A stretch of 14,122 nt of DNA from positions 1 to 14,122 of the forward strand of contig JAHDRO010000208.1 in the NCBI GenBank assembly GCA_018433265.1, in the 5' to 3' direction. Every line of letters begins with the position of its first letter. The stretch's first letter is position 1. This document shows, one piece after another, positions 1 through 7,413 of the stretch. The position numbers and the translations under genes are program-made. Below the pieces are notes generated by a model. The model saw only the letters and a list, made by a program, of their open reading frames with translations. It made no database searches and was not told where the DNA came from. Source of the DNA: Bacteroidales bacterium. GTDB lineage: Bacteria > Bacteroidota > Bacteroidia > Bacteroidales > UBA932.

Positions 1-357
1 CTGTAATGGAGGATTGTCCTTTTCAATATCAGCCATTGCTGTATCTAACTTTACAGCAATATCGTTACTATTAGCCTCTTTTACAATATATGACCACCTA
101 CAATGTTCTTGTAAATAAAAAACATTCTTAGCTAAATAAAAAGATTTCTTTTCTAGAAAAGCAGGTATATCACCATATTCTTCCTTAAGTTCTTTACGTC
201 TTTTTTCAAATTTATCTCCAGCAAATTTTATGAATACAAGACCTATAACAGCATCTCTGTTTTTTTCTGTTCCTCCAGCACCTCTTAGTGCATTTCTACA
301 ATTAAATAATATTGATTCTAAAGTTTGTCCATTCTCTTGCTTATTATTTTTAGACAT
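1..357 (-). CDS. hsdM: Type I restriction-modification DNA methyltransferase subunit HsdM, N-terminal part (runs off the left edge)
   Basis: The frame is open from an ATG at 357 to the window edge, 119 codons with no stop. It begins MSKNNKQENGQTLESILF and contains LRGAGG...RDAVIGLVFIKFAGDKFEKRRKEL, split here by an ellipsis. That pattern is the N-terminal helical domain of HsdM (LRG..., LG-L-FLK-isd-FE-RR). HsdM is the N6-adenine methylase subunit of type I restriction-modification; with HsdS it methylates an asymmetric bipartite site, and with HsdR it forms the restriction complex. The catalytic motifs (GxG and NPPY) would lie further left, outside the window. The start has a GGGAG ribosome binding site 7 nt upstream. 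It sits 26 nt after the XRE gene and probably shares its promoter. HsdS and HsdR are expected beyond the edge but are not seen. The family call is from motif recognition only. Confidence 0.85.
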   Translation of the reverse strand, partial: MSKNNKQENGQTLESILFNCRNALRGAGGTEKNRDAVIGLVFIKFAGDKFEKRRKELKEEYGDIPAFLEKKSFYLAKNVFYLQEHCRWSYIVKEANSNDIAVKLDTAMADIEKDNPPLQ

Positions 358-383
358 AAACTATCTCCCTTATTTTATATTTT

Positions 384-605
384 CTAATTAGTTAATTCAA
401 TTCTATCACCATTTGGTAAAGTAAATGATTGCTCATAAGTTATACCTAATATATCAGCTATTTTTTTAAGATCTTTTTCTCCAACTGTTCCTCTTTTTAA
501 TTTAGCATTAAAGTTCTGAGGTGAATAACCTATCCGCCTTGCAAGTTCTGAAACACTTATTCCCATTCTTACACACAAAACTTTTATTTGCTCTGATGTA
601 TCCAT
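384..605 (-). CDS. Small XRE-family helix-turn-helix regulator, 73 aa
   Basis: This 73-residue protein is almost entirely one Cro/C1-type helix-turn-helix domain. Residues about 6-55 read IKVLCVRMGISVSELARRIG, then SPQNFNAKLKRG, then LKKIADILGI, with the recognition helix near SPQNFNAKL. The length fits a single-domain DNA-binding regulator without a sensor domain. The start at 605 has GGAGGT followed by 5 nt. A clear promoter with an overlapping inverted repeat (637-656) lies just upstream, which suggests autoregulation. Its stop is 26 nt before the hsdM start, so it is probably the first gene of the restriction-modification operon and may act as its controller. That role is inferred from position; C-proteins are best known for type II systems, and the regulator could instead serve the mobile element. 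Confidence 0.85.
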   Translation of the reverse strand: MDTSEQIKVLCVRMGISVSELARRIGYSPQNFNAKLKRGTVGEKDLKKIADILGITYEQSFTLPNGDRIELTN

Positions 606-634
606 AGTACACCTCCATAATCATCTTATTTTAT

Positions 635-663
635 ATTATAAACGATTTAGTTTATATATTCAA
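635..663 (-). promoter_or_regulatory. Sigma-A-type promoter for the XRE-hsdM unit
   Basis: Read on the minus strand there is a -35 element TTGAAT (658-663) and a perfect -10 TATAAT (635-640) with 17 nt between them. Transcription would start near 628, giving a leader of about 23 nt that contains the GGAGGT ribosome binding site of the XRE gene. It lies directly after the terminator of the preceding operon, so it starts a new transcription unit. Confidence 0.8.
637..656 (-). promoter_or_regulatory. Inverted repeat overlapping the -10 box, likely operator
   Basis: TATAAAC-N6-GTTTATA is a perfect 7-bp inverted repeat with a 6-nt centre (TAAATC on the minus strand). One arm overlaps the -10 box and the rest fills the -35/-10 spacer. 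A dimeric repressor bound here would block RNA polymerase. The adjacent XRE protein is the obvious candidate ligand, as in many autoregulated Cro/C1-type systems. AT-rich DNA makes short palindromes common, so this is a hypothesis, although the position is telling. Confidence 0.6.
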
Positions 664-677
664 TAAACAAAGGTTAT

Positions 678-714
678 AAAAAAATAAAAAAATAGGGCAG
701 ACCGAAGCCTGCCC
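678..714 (-). terminator. Intrinsic terminator of the RadC-like operon
   Basis: On the minus strand GGGCAGGC-TTCG-GTCTGCCC forms an 8-bp stem (one G-U pair) capped by a stable UUCG tetraloop (695-714). It is followed by TA and two runs of seven T broken by one A. It lies 29 nt after the stop of the RadC-like gene and separates it from the XRE promoter. Confidence 0.92.
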
Positions 715-742
715 ATATCCAGTCTTGCTAATGCTACTGTAC

Positions 743-2587
743 TTATATCTCCCTATCCTTCTTCTTATCCCCTAGCTTGTCCTGTAGCTTATCTCCACTA
801 TCCTTTGCAACTTTATCTTTAAGCTTGTTAAGTTTTTCAATAGTAGATTCTTTTTTATTATCCTTTTTTTCTTTTATAGCATTTGTTTTTTCTAGGTTTT
901 TATCTTTACTCTCTTCAGATATATTTAGCTTACTTGCTTCAGCCCAGCTTATGAAATCAATATCGTGGAAAGATTTCTCTAGTGGGTAATTTTCTGCAAA
1001 ATCATAATCTATATCATACATTGCATTAGATAAATCTGTATAAGCATCTACAAAGCCATCTATTTTGTTAAAAAATTCTTTCTCCTTACTTGGTATGTCA
1101 ATTGATTTTATATCCTTTTCTCTACCACTTGCAATATCATACTCTAGGTCATATATAAGCTCATCAAAGTAGTCATTGATTAGATTTACTCCATCGTTAT
1201 TCATAAACCTGTCATAAAGTTCGTCTAGCAGCTCTGGATCTTCTATCCCATTCTCTATAGTAATCATAGCTTTAACGAAACCTTTATAGTCTTCATCTAC
1301 CATTTTATTTATTTTATCGATTATTGTACCGTCTTTCTTCTGGGGATAACTATCAGAGTAGTTGCCCTGATTCCAAAAGAATTTATCATTATCACATTGT
1401 AGGCCAGAAACTTCAACAAATTGTCTTCCATCAAATAAGATAGCATTATCCTTATCTACATCTAAGACAATGGTTTCATCTGATAGTGCAGTTTTAATCT
1501 TATCTCCCACTTCTACAATAGCCTTTTCCCCATCATAGATAGGCCTATCCTCCTTCACAGTTGACAACCTTTCCATCTTATCCTGATAGCTTGAATTATT
1601 GCTTAGAAAGCCACTTACTTCTTGTGAAAAAGATAGGGTCTTCTCCTTACCTACTATAAAATGGTCTAAAAGCTCCAAGTCAAATATTTCTGTCATGCTT
1701 TCTAATCTCCTAGTCATGGATACATCTTCACTGCTAGGAGTAGGATTTCCACTAGGGTGATTATGAAATACTGCAAATCCTTTTACATCTTGATAGTTAA
1801 ACAATGTTCTAGCCATAATCTTTAGGTCTACAATTGAAGCATCTGTAGACCCTTTAAAAAGCTCTTCAGCTCCAATTATTTTCTCATTACTATCATAGAT
1901 TAGCATACCAAAGACTTCTTGTTGATGATGTTGAAAGCCTATCTTTAGCAACTCCTTTATTTCATCTATATCTTCTACTACATTTAAATCTACTAACTCA
2001 TTACTAGCTAGATAACTTGTAAAATCCTCATATTTATTTTTCAAACTATAATCCTTTTCACCATAAACCACTTCTGAATCATTAGCCAATCCATAGGACA
2101 TAGATGGATAGTAGGTTTTGCCTGCCTTTTTAGATAAAAAACTATTATTTTCCTTCCCATAATTTATGGTGTCTATAACTTTCATACCTATTTTTTCAAA
2201 GTAATCTTTGGTTTCTTCCATTCTTTCATGGGGAGTCTCACTGGAAAAAGCCATGAATACCCTATTAGCCCCTGCCATTAAACCTTCCTTTAAAGCCTCC
2301 TTCACACTATTTTTCCAACTTAGCCTAGTTCTTTTTAAGTGAACAGGATGATTCTTTGTATTTACAAAAATAATAGTCCCAGTATCTTTAGTAGGTAAGG
2401 TTGTTGATTTTACATAATCTACTAGGACATCAGGACTATCTATTGCTTTTTTATTGTTTTTAATATTAGACTTGGCATAGTCTAAGAATTCTAAAAGAGG
2501 TTTTATCTCATTATCTTGTCTTTTTATTTTTTCATAAAGTTCTTCCTTGCTATTACAATTAAATTCCCTATATAAGTTATTTTTCAT
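743..2587 (-). CDS. RadC-like JAMM-domain protein of the mobile element, 614 aa
   Basis: The core is a RadC/JAB (MPN) domain at about residues 215-330. It has the conserved glutamate in QQEVFGMLIYDS (about 223) and the full metal site HNHPSGNPTPSSED (about 275-288), so the JAMM zinc site is intact. Stand-alone RadC is about 220 residues; here the domain sits inside a much longer protein. It has an N-terminal region of about 210 residues that I cannot assign, an unassigned domain around 365-430, an acidic helical region, and a lysine-rich C-terminal tail. RadC domains are frequent in ICEs and plasmids, but their biochemical role is unsettled. I chose the ATG at 2587 because GGGAGGTGG sits just upstream of it; the ATG at 2608 would put this site inside the gene. 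It overlaps the 56-aa gene by 11 nt, so translational coupling is likely. The tail matches the tail of the giant helicase. Confidence 0.85.
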   Translation of the reverse strand: MKNNLYREFNCNSKEELYEKIKRQDNEIKPLLEFLDYAKSNIKNNKKAIDSPDVLVDYVKSTTLPTKDTGTIIFVNTKNHPVHLKRTRLSWKNSVKEALKEGLMAGANRVFMAFSSETPHERMEETKDYFEKIGMKVIDTINYGKENNSFLSKKAGKTYYPSMSYGLANDSEVVYGEKDYSLKNKYEDFTSYLASNELVDLNVVEDIDEIKELLKIGFQHHQQEVFGMLIYDSNEKIIGAEELFKGSTDASIVDLKIMARTLFNYQDVKGFAVFHNHPSGNPTPSSEDVSMTRRLESMTEIFDLELLDHFIVGKEKTLSFSQEVSGFLSNNSSYQDKMERLSTVKEDRPIYDGEKAIVEVGDKIKTALSDETIVLDVDKDNAILFDGRQFVEVSGLQCDNDKFFWNQGNYSDSYPQKKDGTIIDKINKMVDEDYKGFVKAMITIENGIEDPELLDELYDRFMNNDGVNLINDYFDELIYDLEYDIASGREKDIKSIDIPSKEKEFFNKIDGFVDAYTDLSNAMYDIDYDFAENYPLEKSFHDIDFISWAEASKLNISEESKDKNLEKTNAIKEKKDNKKESTIEKLNKLKDKVAKDSGDKLQDKLGDKKKDREI

Positions 2588-2747
2588 TCCTATCCACCTC
2601 CCTATCAAGGTCTGTAGAATAGGTTTTAAATAATTCCTTTATCTCCTTAACCTTTTCATCCCCTGGATTTTCCTTAATATAGGTCATTATTTCATCATAG
2701 CTATTAAGGCCAAAATACCCCAATAGCCTATTTCTTTCATTAAACAT
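2577..2747 (-). CDS. Small conserved-looking protein, 56 aa, unknown function
   Basis: The protein begins MFNERNRLLGYFGLNSYDEI and is predicted to be mostly helical and highly charged. The ATG at 2747 is chosen because AAGGAGG lies 6 nt upstream; the ATG at 2771 has no such site and would add eight residues that span this SD. Its end overlaps the start of the RadC-like gene, so the two are probably co-translated. The stretch YFGLNSYDEIMTYIKEN resembles REFNCNSKEELYEKIKRQ at the N-terminus of the RadC-like protein, hinting at a shared small module. I do not recognise a named family, and no membrane segment or signal peptide is visible. No strong promoter could be placed between it and the terminator-like hairpin upstream. 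Confidence 0.7.
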   Translation of the reverse strand: MFNERNRLLGYFGLNSYDEIMTYIKENPGDEKVKEIKELFKTYSTDLDREVDRNEK

Positions 2748-2812
2748 AATATTCCTCCTTACGGTTTTCATTTATAATTCTTTTTACAATGCATTTATGG
2801 TTTTTAAAAATA

Positions 2813-2840
2813 GGAAAAACTCCGAGTTTCCTCAGAGTTT
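2813..2840 (-). terminator. Terminator-like hairpin after the giant methylase-helicase gene
   Basis: On the minus strand AAACTCTGAG-GAAA-CTCGGAGTTT forms a 10-bp stem (one U-G pair) with a GAAA tetraloop. The right arm runs into TTTTTCC. It lies about 95 nt past the stop of the giant gene. The T-run is short, so termination may be partial, allowing readthrough into the small gene and the RadC-like gene, for which no strong promoter is visible. Confidence 0.6.
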
Positions 2841-2844
2841 ATTT

Positions 2845-2881
2845 CAGGGCATCAGGGGGCTACACCCCCTAATAACCCCTG
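2845..2881 (-). repeat. Nested GC-rich hairpin in the intergenic region
   Basis: An inner hairpin AGGGGG-N5-CCCCCT (2854-2870) sits inside an outer pair CAGGG/CCCTG (2845-2849 with 2877-2881), in otherwise very AT-rich DNA. There is no T-run directly after it, so it is not a classic terminator by itself. It could protect a 3' end, help the neighbouring hairpin stop transcription, or be a protein-binding site of the element. Apart from these two hairpins, the gap from 2748 to 2933 shows nothing else that I can support. Confidence 0.55.
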
Positions 2882-2933
2882 TGGACTTTATTTCTAATAA
2901 ATTCGTAGAATTTACCAAAAATAAAGTATTATA

Positions 2934-5219
2934 TTATCTTGCACCCTTATCCTTTTCCTTGTCTATATCTTCCTGAGATAGACTAAGTTCCTCCCTAATC
3001 TTCGTCTTATACTTTTCAAGTTTTCCAAGTGTAGACTCCTTATCATCTTTTTTAAGACCATCTACATCATAGGTAGATTCAAAATAGTTACTACTCCTAA
3101 AATCACTGTCATACCTATCTGGAATACCATCATTATCCATATCCTTTTCAAGGGGATCATAATAATTTCCATCATCATCTATTTCAAGTCCTAATTTTTC
3201 TCTTAAATCATTTTCATCAACCCTTACATAGTCATCAAATTCCCCATATTTAAGGTCTAAAAGAAAGCCTTCAAGGGCTTGCTCCTTATTTACTGCCTCG
3301 CCATCTTCATCTTCAAGATAAGACCTATTGGATACTTCCTTATTATCTACATATTGTGTCCAGGAATAATCTTTAAGGCTTATTTCATACTGTATTTCAT
3401 GGTTGCCATCTTCAGTGGTTGTATAGGCAAGCCCAATATGTCCTTCATCTGGGAAAAGTGTATTAAAGTCTTCATAAGCATGATCCTCTCCAAATTCTTT
3501 ATTTAAATAATCAACTATAGCTCTTTTAACATCTTCAATCAGTGGACTTAAGTTTTCCAATTCCTCTACTTCACCCATATCTAGGAGTTTATTGATTTCA
3601 GCTAGTCTTGCTACCTTGTTTTTTAGTTCTTCTGCCTTATCAAAAGGTTTCTTTACTTCTTCTTTGGCAATTTCAAATTGTTCTTTAGTAGCTACAAGCC
3701 TTTCCTCAAACCTTTTTAGACTATCTGGAATTTTATCTATTACATTGTCCATTCTTGTAATGTTTCCATCTCTGTTTTGCCCCAAGTCCCCGTAATGATT
3801 ATTAGAACCCTTTAGGTTAAAGTTATGTTCATTGGTAATAATGCTATAGGTTACTTCTATAGGAAATCCCCTATATTCTCCAATAACCTTCTTATCTCTA
3901 AGCTTTATTCCCTTAATAGCTTCTAGGATTTTATCTCCTGCAACTTTTCTATCCTTTATTTCTTCATCAGTAATTTTAATTGAAGTAAATTTATTATCTC
4001 CTGTACCCTGTGGCTCAGTTCTTTCAATATCCTTCTTTGCTCCCTCAATTAATTTTTCATATTTCTCAATTTCTCTAGGATAGGTCTTTATAATCTTATC
4101 TTCAAGACTATAGAGGTTACTCTTGTAATTCCCTTCCATCATCTTTAATTTTGTAACTTCAATATCCAGGTCCATCTTTTCTTTTATAAGGGGATTACCT
4201 GTTGCTAAAGCCTTTATTTCGGCATATGATAGGGTATTCTCGTCAACATCTTCTGCCACTCTAGCAGGAGTTTTTGATGTCATAATCTGAGATATAAATT
4301 TTTGCTTATTTTCTATGGTCTGCCAGAGGTAGCTATCAAATGTGTTTTCCGTAACATACCTAAAAATTTTTACCTTATCATTTCTATTACCACGTCTTAC
4401 TATTCGACCCGCCCTTTGCTCCAAGTCAGCAGGCCTCCAAGGTACATCAAGATCATGAGTTGCTATAAGTCTTTCTTGCACATTAGTACCTGTCCCCATC
4501 TTTTGAGTAGAACCTAAAAGAATTCTAACATTACCTTTTCGTACTTTTGAAAATAATTCATCTTTCTGTTTTTCTGTATTGGCATCATGGATAAAGGCTA
4601 TCTCTTTTTCAGGAACTGCCATATCTAAAAGTTTTTCCTTTATATCATCATAAACATTAAAAGTTCCATCATTTTTTGGGGTAGACATATCAGAAAAGAT
4701 AAGTTGTGCTGAACGTTCTCCCTTTGTTTTATCCCATATGGAATAAATATTTTTAACACATACATTAACCTTGCTATCTGGATCATCTGGTAATAAGGGA
4801 TTGATAAGCCTTTGATCTAATGCTAGTTTCTTACCATCATTTGTGATTTTTAGCATATTATCCTCTTCTGGCTCAACCCTTCTATCTCTAACCCTATCTG
4901 CACGTTCAGAAATGCCTTTTAAGACCTCTTTCTGCTCCTGGGTAGGCATTGTTACTATTGTTTCGTATTCAGCTTCAGGAACCTTTAAATCGAGCATATC
5001 TGCTGTTTTAATATCTGCAACTTCCTTAAACATAGCCATAAGTTCAGGAAGATTATAAAACTTGCTAAATCTTGTCTTAGTTCTATACTTATCTCCTTCA
5101 GGGGAAAGTTCTACTGCTGTTACAGTTTCACCAAATGTACTAGCCCATGAATCAAAGTGTTGTAAGTTATTCTTTTCAAGTTCATTAAATTGCAAATATC
5201 TTTGCATGGTGTAAAGTTC
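2934..5219 (-). CDS. Giant N6-methylase/SNF2 helicase, 3' exon (C-terminal 761 aa)
   Basis: This is the second exon of the gene starting at 12944. It begins with codon GAA, so the joined protein reads [20 protein letters not shown], the continuous motif III region of SNF2-type helicases in ICEs. The exon holds the second RecA-like lobe: RILLGSTQKMGTGTNVQERL (motif V region) and DLEQRAGRIVRRGN (motif VI arginine fingers). A long helical and coiled-coil stretch follows. Near joined residue 2434 there is an acidic DMDNDGIPDRYDSD motif, which resembles thrombospondin type 3 or EF-hand-like calcium loops. A lysine/glutamate-rich tail starts at KEST, 35 residues from the end. The stop at 2934 is TAA. 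Without splicing this half has no good start: the frame continues upstream into the intron to an ATG at 5327 that lacks a ribosome binding site. Confidence 0.9.
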   Translation of the reverse strand, partial: ELYTMQRYLQFNELEKNNLQHFDSWASTFGETVTAVELSPEGDKYRTKTRFSKFYNLPELMAMFKEVADIKTADMLDLKVPEAEYETIVTMPTQEQKEVLKGISERADRVRDRRVEPEEDNMLKITNDGKKLALDQRLINPLLPDDPDSKVNVCVKNIYSIWDKTKGERSAQLIFSDMSTPKNDGTFNVYDDIKEKLLDMAVPEKEIAFIHDANTEKQKDELFSKVRKGNVRILLGSTQKMGTGTNVQERLIATHDLDVPWRPADLEQRAGRIVRRGNRNDKVKIFRYVTENTFDSYLWQTIENKQKFISQIMTSKTPARVAEDVDENTLSYAEIKALATGNPLIKEKMDLDIEVTKLKMMEGNYKSNLYSLEDKIIKTYPREIEKYEKLIEGAKKDIERTEPQGTGDNKFTSIKITDEEIKDRKVAGDKILEAIKGIKLRDKKVIGEYRGFPIEVTYSIITNEHNFNLKGSNNHYGDLGQNRDGNITRMDNVIDKIPDSLKRFEERLVATKEQFEIAKEEVKKPFDKAEELKNKVARLAEINKLLDMGEVEELENLSPLIEDVKRAIVDYLNKEFGEDHAYEDFNTLFPDEGHIGLAYTTTEDGNHEIQYEISLKDYSWTQYVDNKEVSNRSYLEDEDGEAVNKEQALEGFLLDLKYGEFDDYVRVDENDLREKLGLEIDDDGNYYDPLEKDMDNDGIPDRYDSDFRSSNYFESTYDVDGLKKDDKESTLGKLEKYKTKIREELSLSQEDIDKEKDKGAR

Positions 5220-5277
5220 ATAAGGTAGGCAACACCACGCCATACTAATTTTCATCAGCGGTCTTGGTGTAACCCCC
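5220..5277 (-). other. Group II intron domain VI with bulged branch-point A
   Basis: At the base of domain VI, GGGGG (5273-5277) pairs with CCT-A-CC and leaves the A at 5226 unpaired, seven nucleotides from the 3' splice site. This is the standard position for the branch-point adenosine that forms the lariat. The next segment ACACCA pairs with TGGTGT. The arrangement supports splicing by the branching pathway. Confidence 0.8.
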
Positions 5278-5281
5278 TTCA

Positions 5282-5315
5282 GAACCGTGCTTACGCCTCT
5301 CAGCGTACACGGCTC
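5282..5315 (-). ncRNA. Group II intron domain V (catalytic hairpin)
   Basis: A 34-nt element starting GAGCCGTG and ending CACGGTTC folds as a long hairpin with a GAGA tetraloop: arm TGTACGCT, loop GAGA, arm GGCGTAAGCA with the usual two-nt bulge. It has the AGC catalytic triad near its 5' end. Length, triad and closing GAGCCG/CGGTTC pairs match bacterial group II domain V closely. It begins 16 nt after the maturase stop codon. Confidence 0.95.
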
Positions 5316-5330
5316 GCCATTTTTCATAGT

Positions 5331-7139
5331 TTAAGTGATTTTTTTCTTTACTTCTTCATAACATTTTGGGCATAAAGCCAAAGATTTCCGTCTTTTTTCA
5401 ATCATCAACAATTCAAATTTATTATCAGCATTTAAGTCTTTCATACGTTTTACATGGTGCATATATACTTTGATAGAGTTTGCTCCACAAGCTTCACAAA
5501 CACCACTTTTAAGCCTACCAGCAAGACTGTTAGGTCTTATTTGGACTCTGTATTGTGGCATTATATCGGCAAATTGTGGGGCATCACTTTTATCCCTTTT
5601 AAATCCATCATTATAAAACTCACAGCGTTTTATTCCACTTTTTGTCTTATAATTAGCACCAAAGTCTGCATTTTTACTGCGATATTTTGTATACATTTTC
5701 ATAACAGATGAGTTGTATTTAGCAGCCAATGTTTTTAGACAACTTCCACGCATAATAGAATGAAATTTACCTAAGTTGCAAGCATTGATTGCCATGCGAT
5801 AATAATTGTATAGTCCTCTGATTTCTGAATTATATTTACTGATGATTGCAACTTCATCCAAGGGCATTAATGCACCCCTATGAATTGGTTTCCAGATTTC
5901 TTTACCATTTCCGTCTTTTTTGATTTTCAAAGCCTTGTATTCGTGCAACTTAGAAATCCATTTTTCTTTAGGTACATATAGTTGTACCTTCCCATACCAT
6001 ACACGTTGTAATCCTTTCTTGGTGCGTTTAAAATCTTGACTCCTAGATACTCTAATATCGTAACCTAGATATCGCACCATTTTAGAGGAGTGGGTAATAT
6101 GAGTCTTTTCTTCTGACATCGTAAGCTTGAGGGTATCTTGTAAAAACACTCTTACTAACTCTTTTATTTTTTGTGCGTCTTCTTTTGAACCTGTTATGGA
6201 AATTAAAAAATCATCAGCATAACGGTTGTATTGTATACGCTTAAAACTATTATCCATTTCATCTAAATGTGGAGTAGACAACATAGTTTTTCGAGCTTCT
6301 TTAAATGTCTTTATATTTTCCTCATTACGATTATTTTCTAAGTTTTTCTTTGATTTTCTATAAGCCCAACGGACTTTCTCATGGTCTTCGTGTACCTTGC
6401 GCTTTCTTGTTTCTCCCATATCGAATTCATTTTTCAGCTCTTCCATAAATATATCAAGCTCATGTAAATATATATTTGATATTATCGGACTCATGCCCGA
6501 CCCTTGTGGAGAGCCAGAGTATGTCGTATGGTATATCCATTGCTCCATATATCCTGCTCTTAGAAATTTCCACATTAGAGATATAAATGCCTCATCATCA
6601 ATGCGTCTTCTTAGAAGATTTACGGTTACATGGTGGTCAAAACTATCGAAACAAGCCTTAATATCACCCTCAATTATCCATTTAGCACCAGTAAAAATTG
6701 TAACAACCTCTCTTAATGCCGTATGACAACTTCGGTTAGGTCTAAAACCATGTGAGTTATTAGAAAACGTTGGTTCATAGATTGCTTCTAATATCATTCT
6801 GATGACTTCTTGTATTAGCTTGTCATCAGTTGACGGAATACCCAAAGGTCGTTTTTTCTTGCTATTTTTCTTTGCAATGTAGACACGCCTTGCTGGGTTT
6901 GGTTGGTATGAGTGGTCTTTTAATCTTGCAATAATATTTTCAATACGCTCCATGCTCATACCATCAAGAGTAAGTCCATCTGACCCTGCTGTCATACTAC
7001 CCTGTGAGATAGCAATATTTTGATATGCAAGTAGATAGAATTCTGGATTATATAGGTTGCGATATAACCTTTCAAACCTATAGTTTTCTTTTGTTGCTTG
7101 TTCACTTAAACTTTTCAATACATTTTCGGGACTTCTCAT
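5331..7139 (-). CDS. ltrA: Group II intron-encoded reverse transcriptase/maturase with HNH-like domain, 602 aa
   Basis: The protein assists intron splicing and copies the intron RNA into DNA at new sites. The reverse transcriptase domain spans about residues 20-350: GFRPNRSCHTAL, catalytic aspartate in EGDIKACFDSFDHH (about 160), GSPQGSGMSP (about 212) and the active-site box YADD (about 308), followed by VRYLGYDI. The maturase (X) domain follows at about 370-500. A C-terminal endonuclease-like region (about 550-602) has CEACG, YMHHVKRMKDL and RRKSLALCPKC, but the usual CH...H ending is replaced by CYEEVKKK. The usual third metal or catalytic histidines are therefore missing at the expected place. 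The start at 7139 has GAGG 4 nt upstream. The symbol ltrA is used as the family name only. Splicing function is likely; DNA cleavage is doubtful. Confidence 0.95.
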   Translation of the reverse strand: MRSPENVLKSLSEQATKENYRFERLYRNLYNPEFYLLAYQNIAISQGSMTAGSDGLTLDGMSMERIENIIARLKDHSYQPNPARRVYIAKKNSKKKRPLGIPSTDDKLIQEVIRMILEAIYEPTFSNNSHGFRPNRSCHTALREVVTIFTGAKWIIEGDIKACFDSFDHHVTVNLLRRRIDDEAFISLMWKFLRAGYMEQWIYHTTYSGSPQGSGMSPIISNIYLHELDIFMEELKNEFDMGETRKRKVHEDHEKVRWAYRKSKKNLENNRNEENIKTFKEARKTMLSTPHLDEMDNSFKRIQYNRYADDFLISITGSKEDAQKIKELVRVFLQDTLKLTMSEEKTHITHSSKMVRYLGYDIRVSRSQDFKRTKKGLQRVWYGKVQLYVPKEKWISKLHEYKALKIKKDGNGKEIWKPIHRGALMPLDEVAIISKYNSEIRGLYNYYRMAINACNLGKFHSIMRGSCLKTLAAKYNSSVMKMYTKYRSKNADFGANYKTKSGIKRCEFYNDGFKRDKSDAPQFADIMPQYRVQIRPNSLAGRLKSGVCEACGANSIKVYMHHVKRMKDLNADNKFELLMIEKRRKSLALCPKCYEEVKKKIT

Positions 7140-7413
7140 AATGCCTCACGCACCTTTCCTTTTTTATTGTATTGAAGAAAAACTGTCTCCCTTCGCCATG
7201 TGGACGGCTTTCCCGTCCTCGGACTACTACGAAGACTCTGTTACCCTAACAAATATTCAAAGTCGCTTTTTTTCATAGCACTTATAGCCAATTTATTGGC
7301 ATTTTGTCTTAGGTAATCCCCTTTTAGAACTGTAATAACATAAGCTTGTTATGATTTCGGATGTGACTTTCGTCGTTTTCCACTTCTTGTGGCTAGTTTA
7401 ATTTGGATATCTT

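Noticed and set aside
2588..2608. ATG at 2608 as start of the RadC-like gene
   Set aside because: The strong GGGAGGTGG site lies downstream of it and at good spacing for the ATG at 2587.
2748..2771. ATG at 2771 as start of the small gene
   Set aside because: The AAGGAGG site lies between it and the ATG at 2747, so 2747 is the better start.
2760..2816. Possible promoter for the small gene and RadC-like gene (TATAAA near 2770-2780)
   Set aside because: No acceptable -35 element lies at 16-18 nt; the region is simply AT-rich.
5220..5327. The 3' exon frame extends upstream into the intron to an ATG at 5327, suggesting a separate 797-aa gene
   Set aside because: The extra 36 codons are intron domains V and VI, the ATG has no ribosome binding site, and the joined exons restore a known conserved helicase motif. 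The extension is a frame accident.
6397..6726. 109-codon plus-strand open frame opposite the reverse transcriptase
   Set aside because: It lies wholly antisense to conserved reverse transcriptase motifs and has no recognisable domain.
7202..7218. GGACGG/CCGTCC hairpin as a possible terminator
   Set aside because: It lacks a T-run and lies inside the intron RNA upstream of the maturase, so it is more likely part of intron domain II or III.
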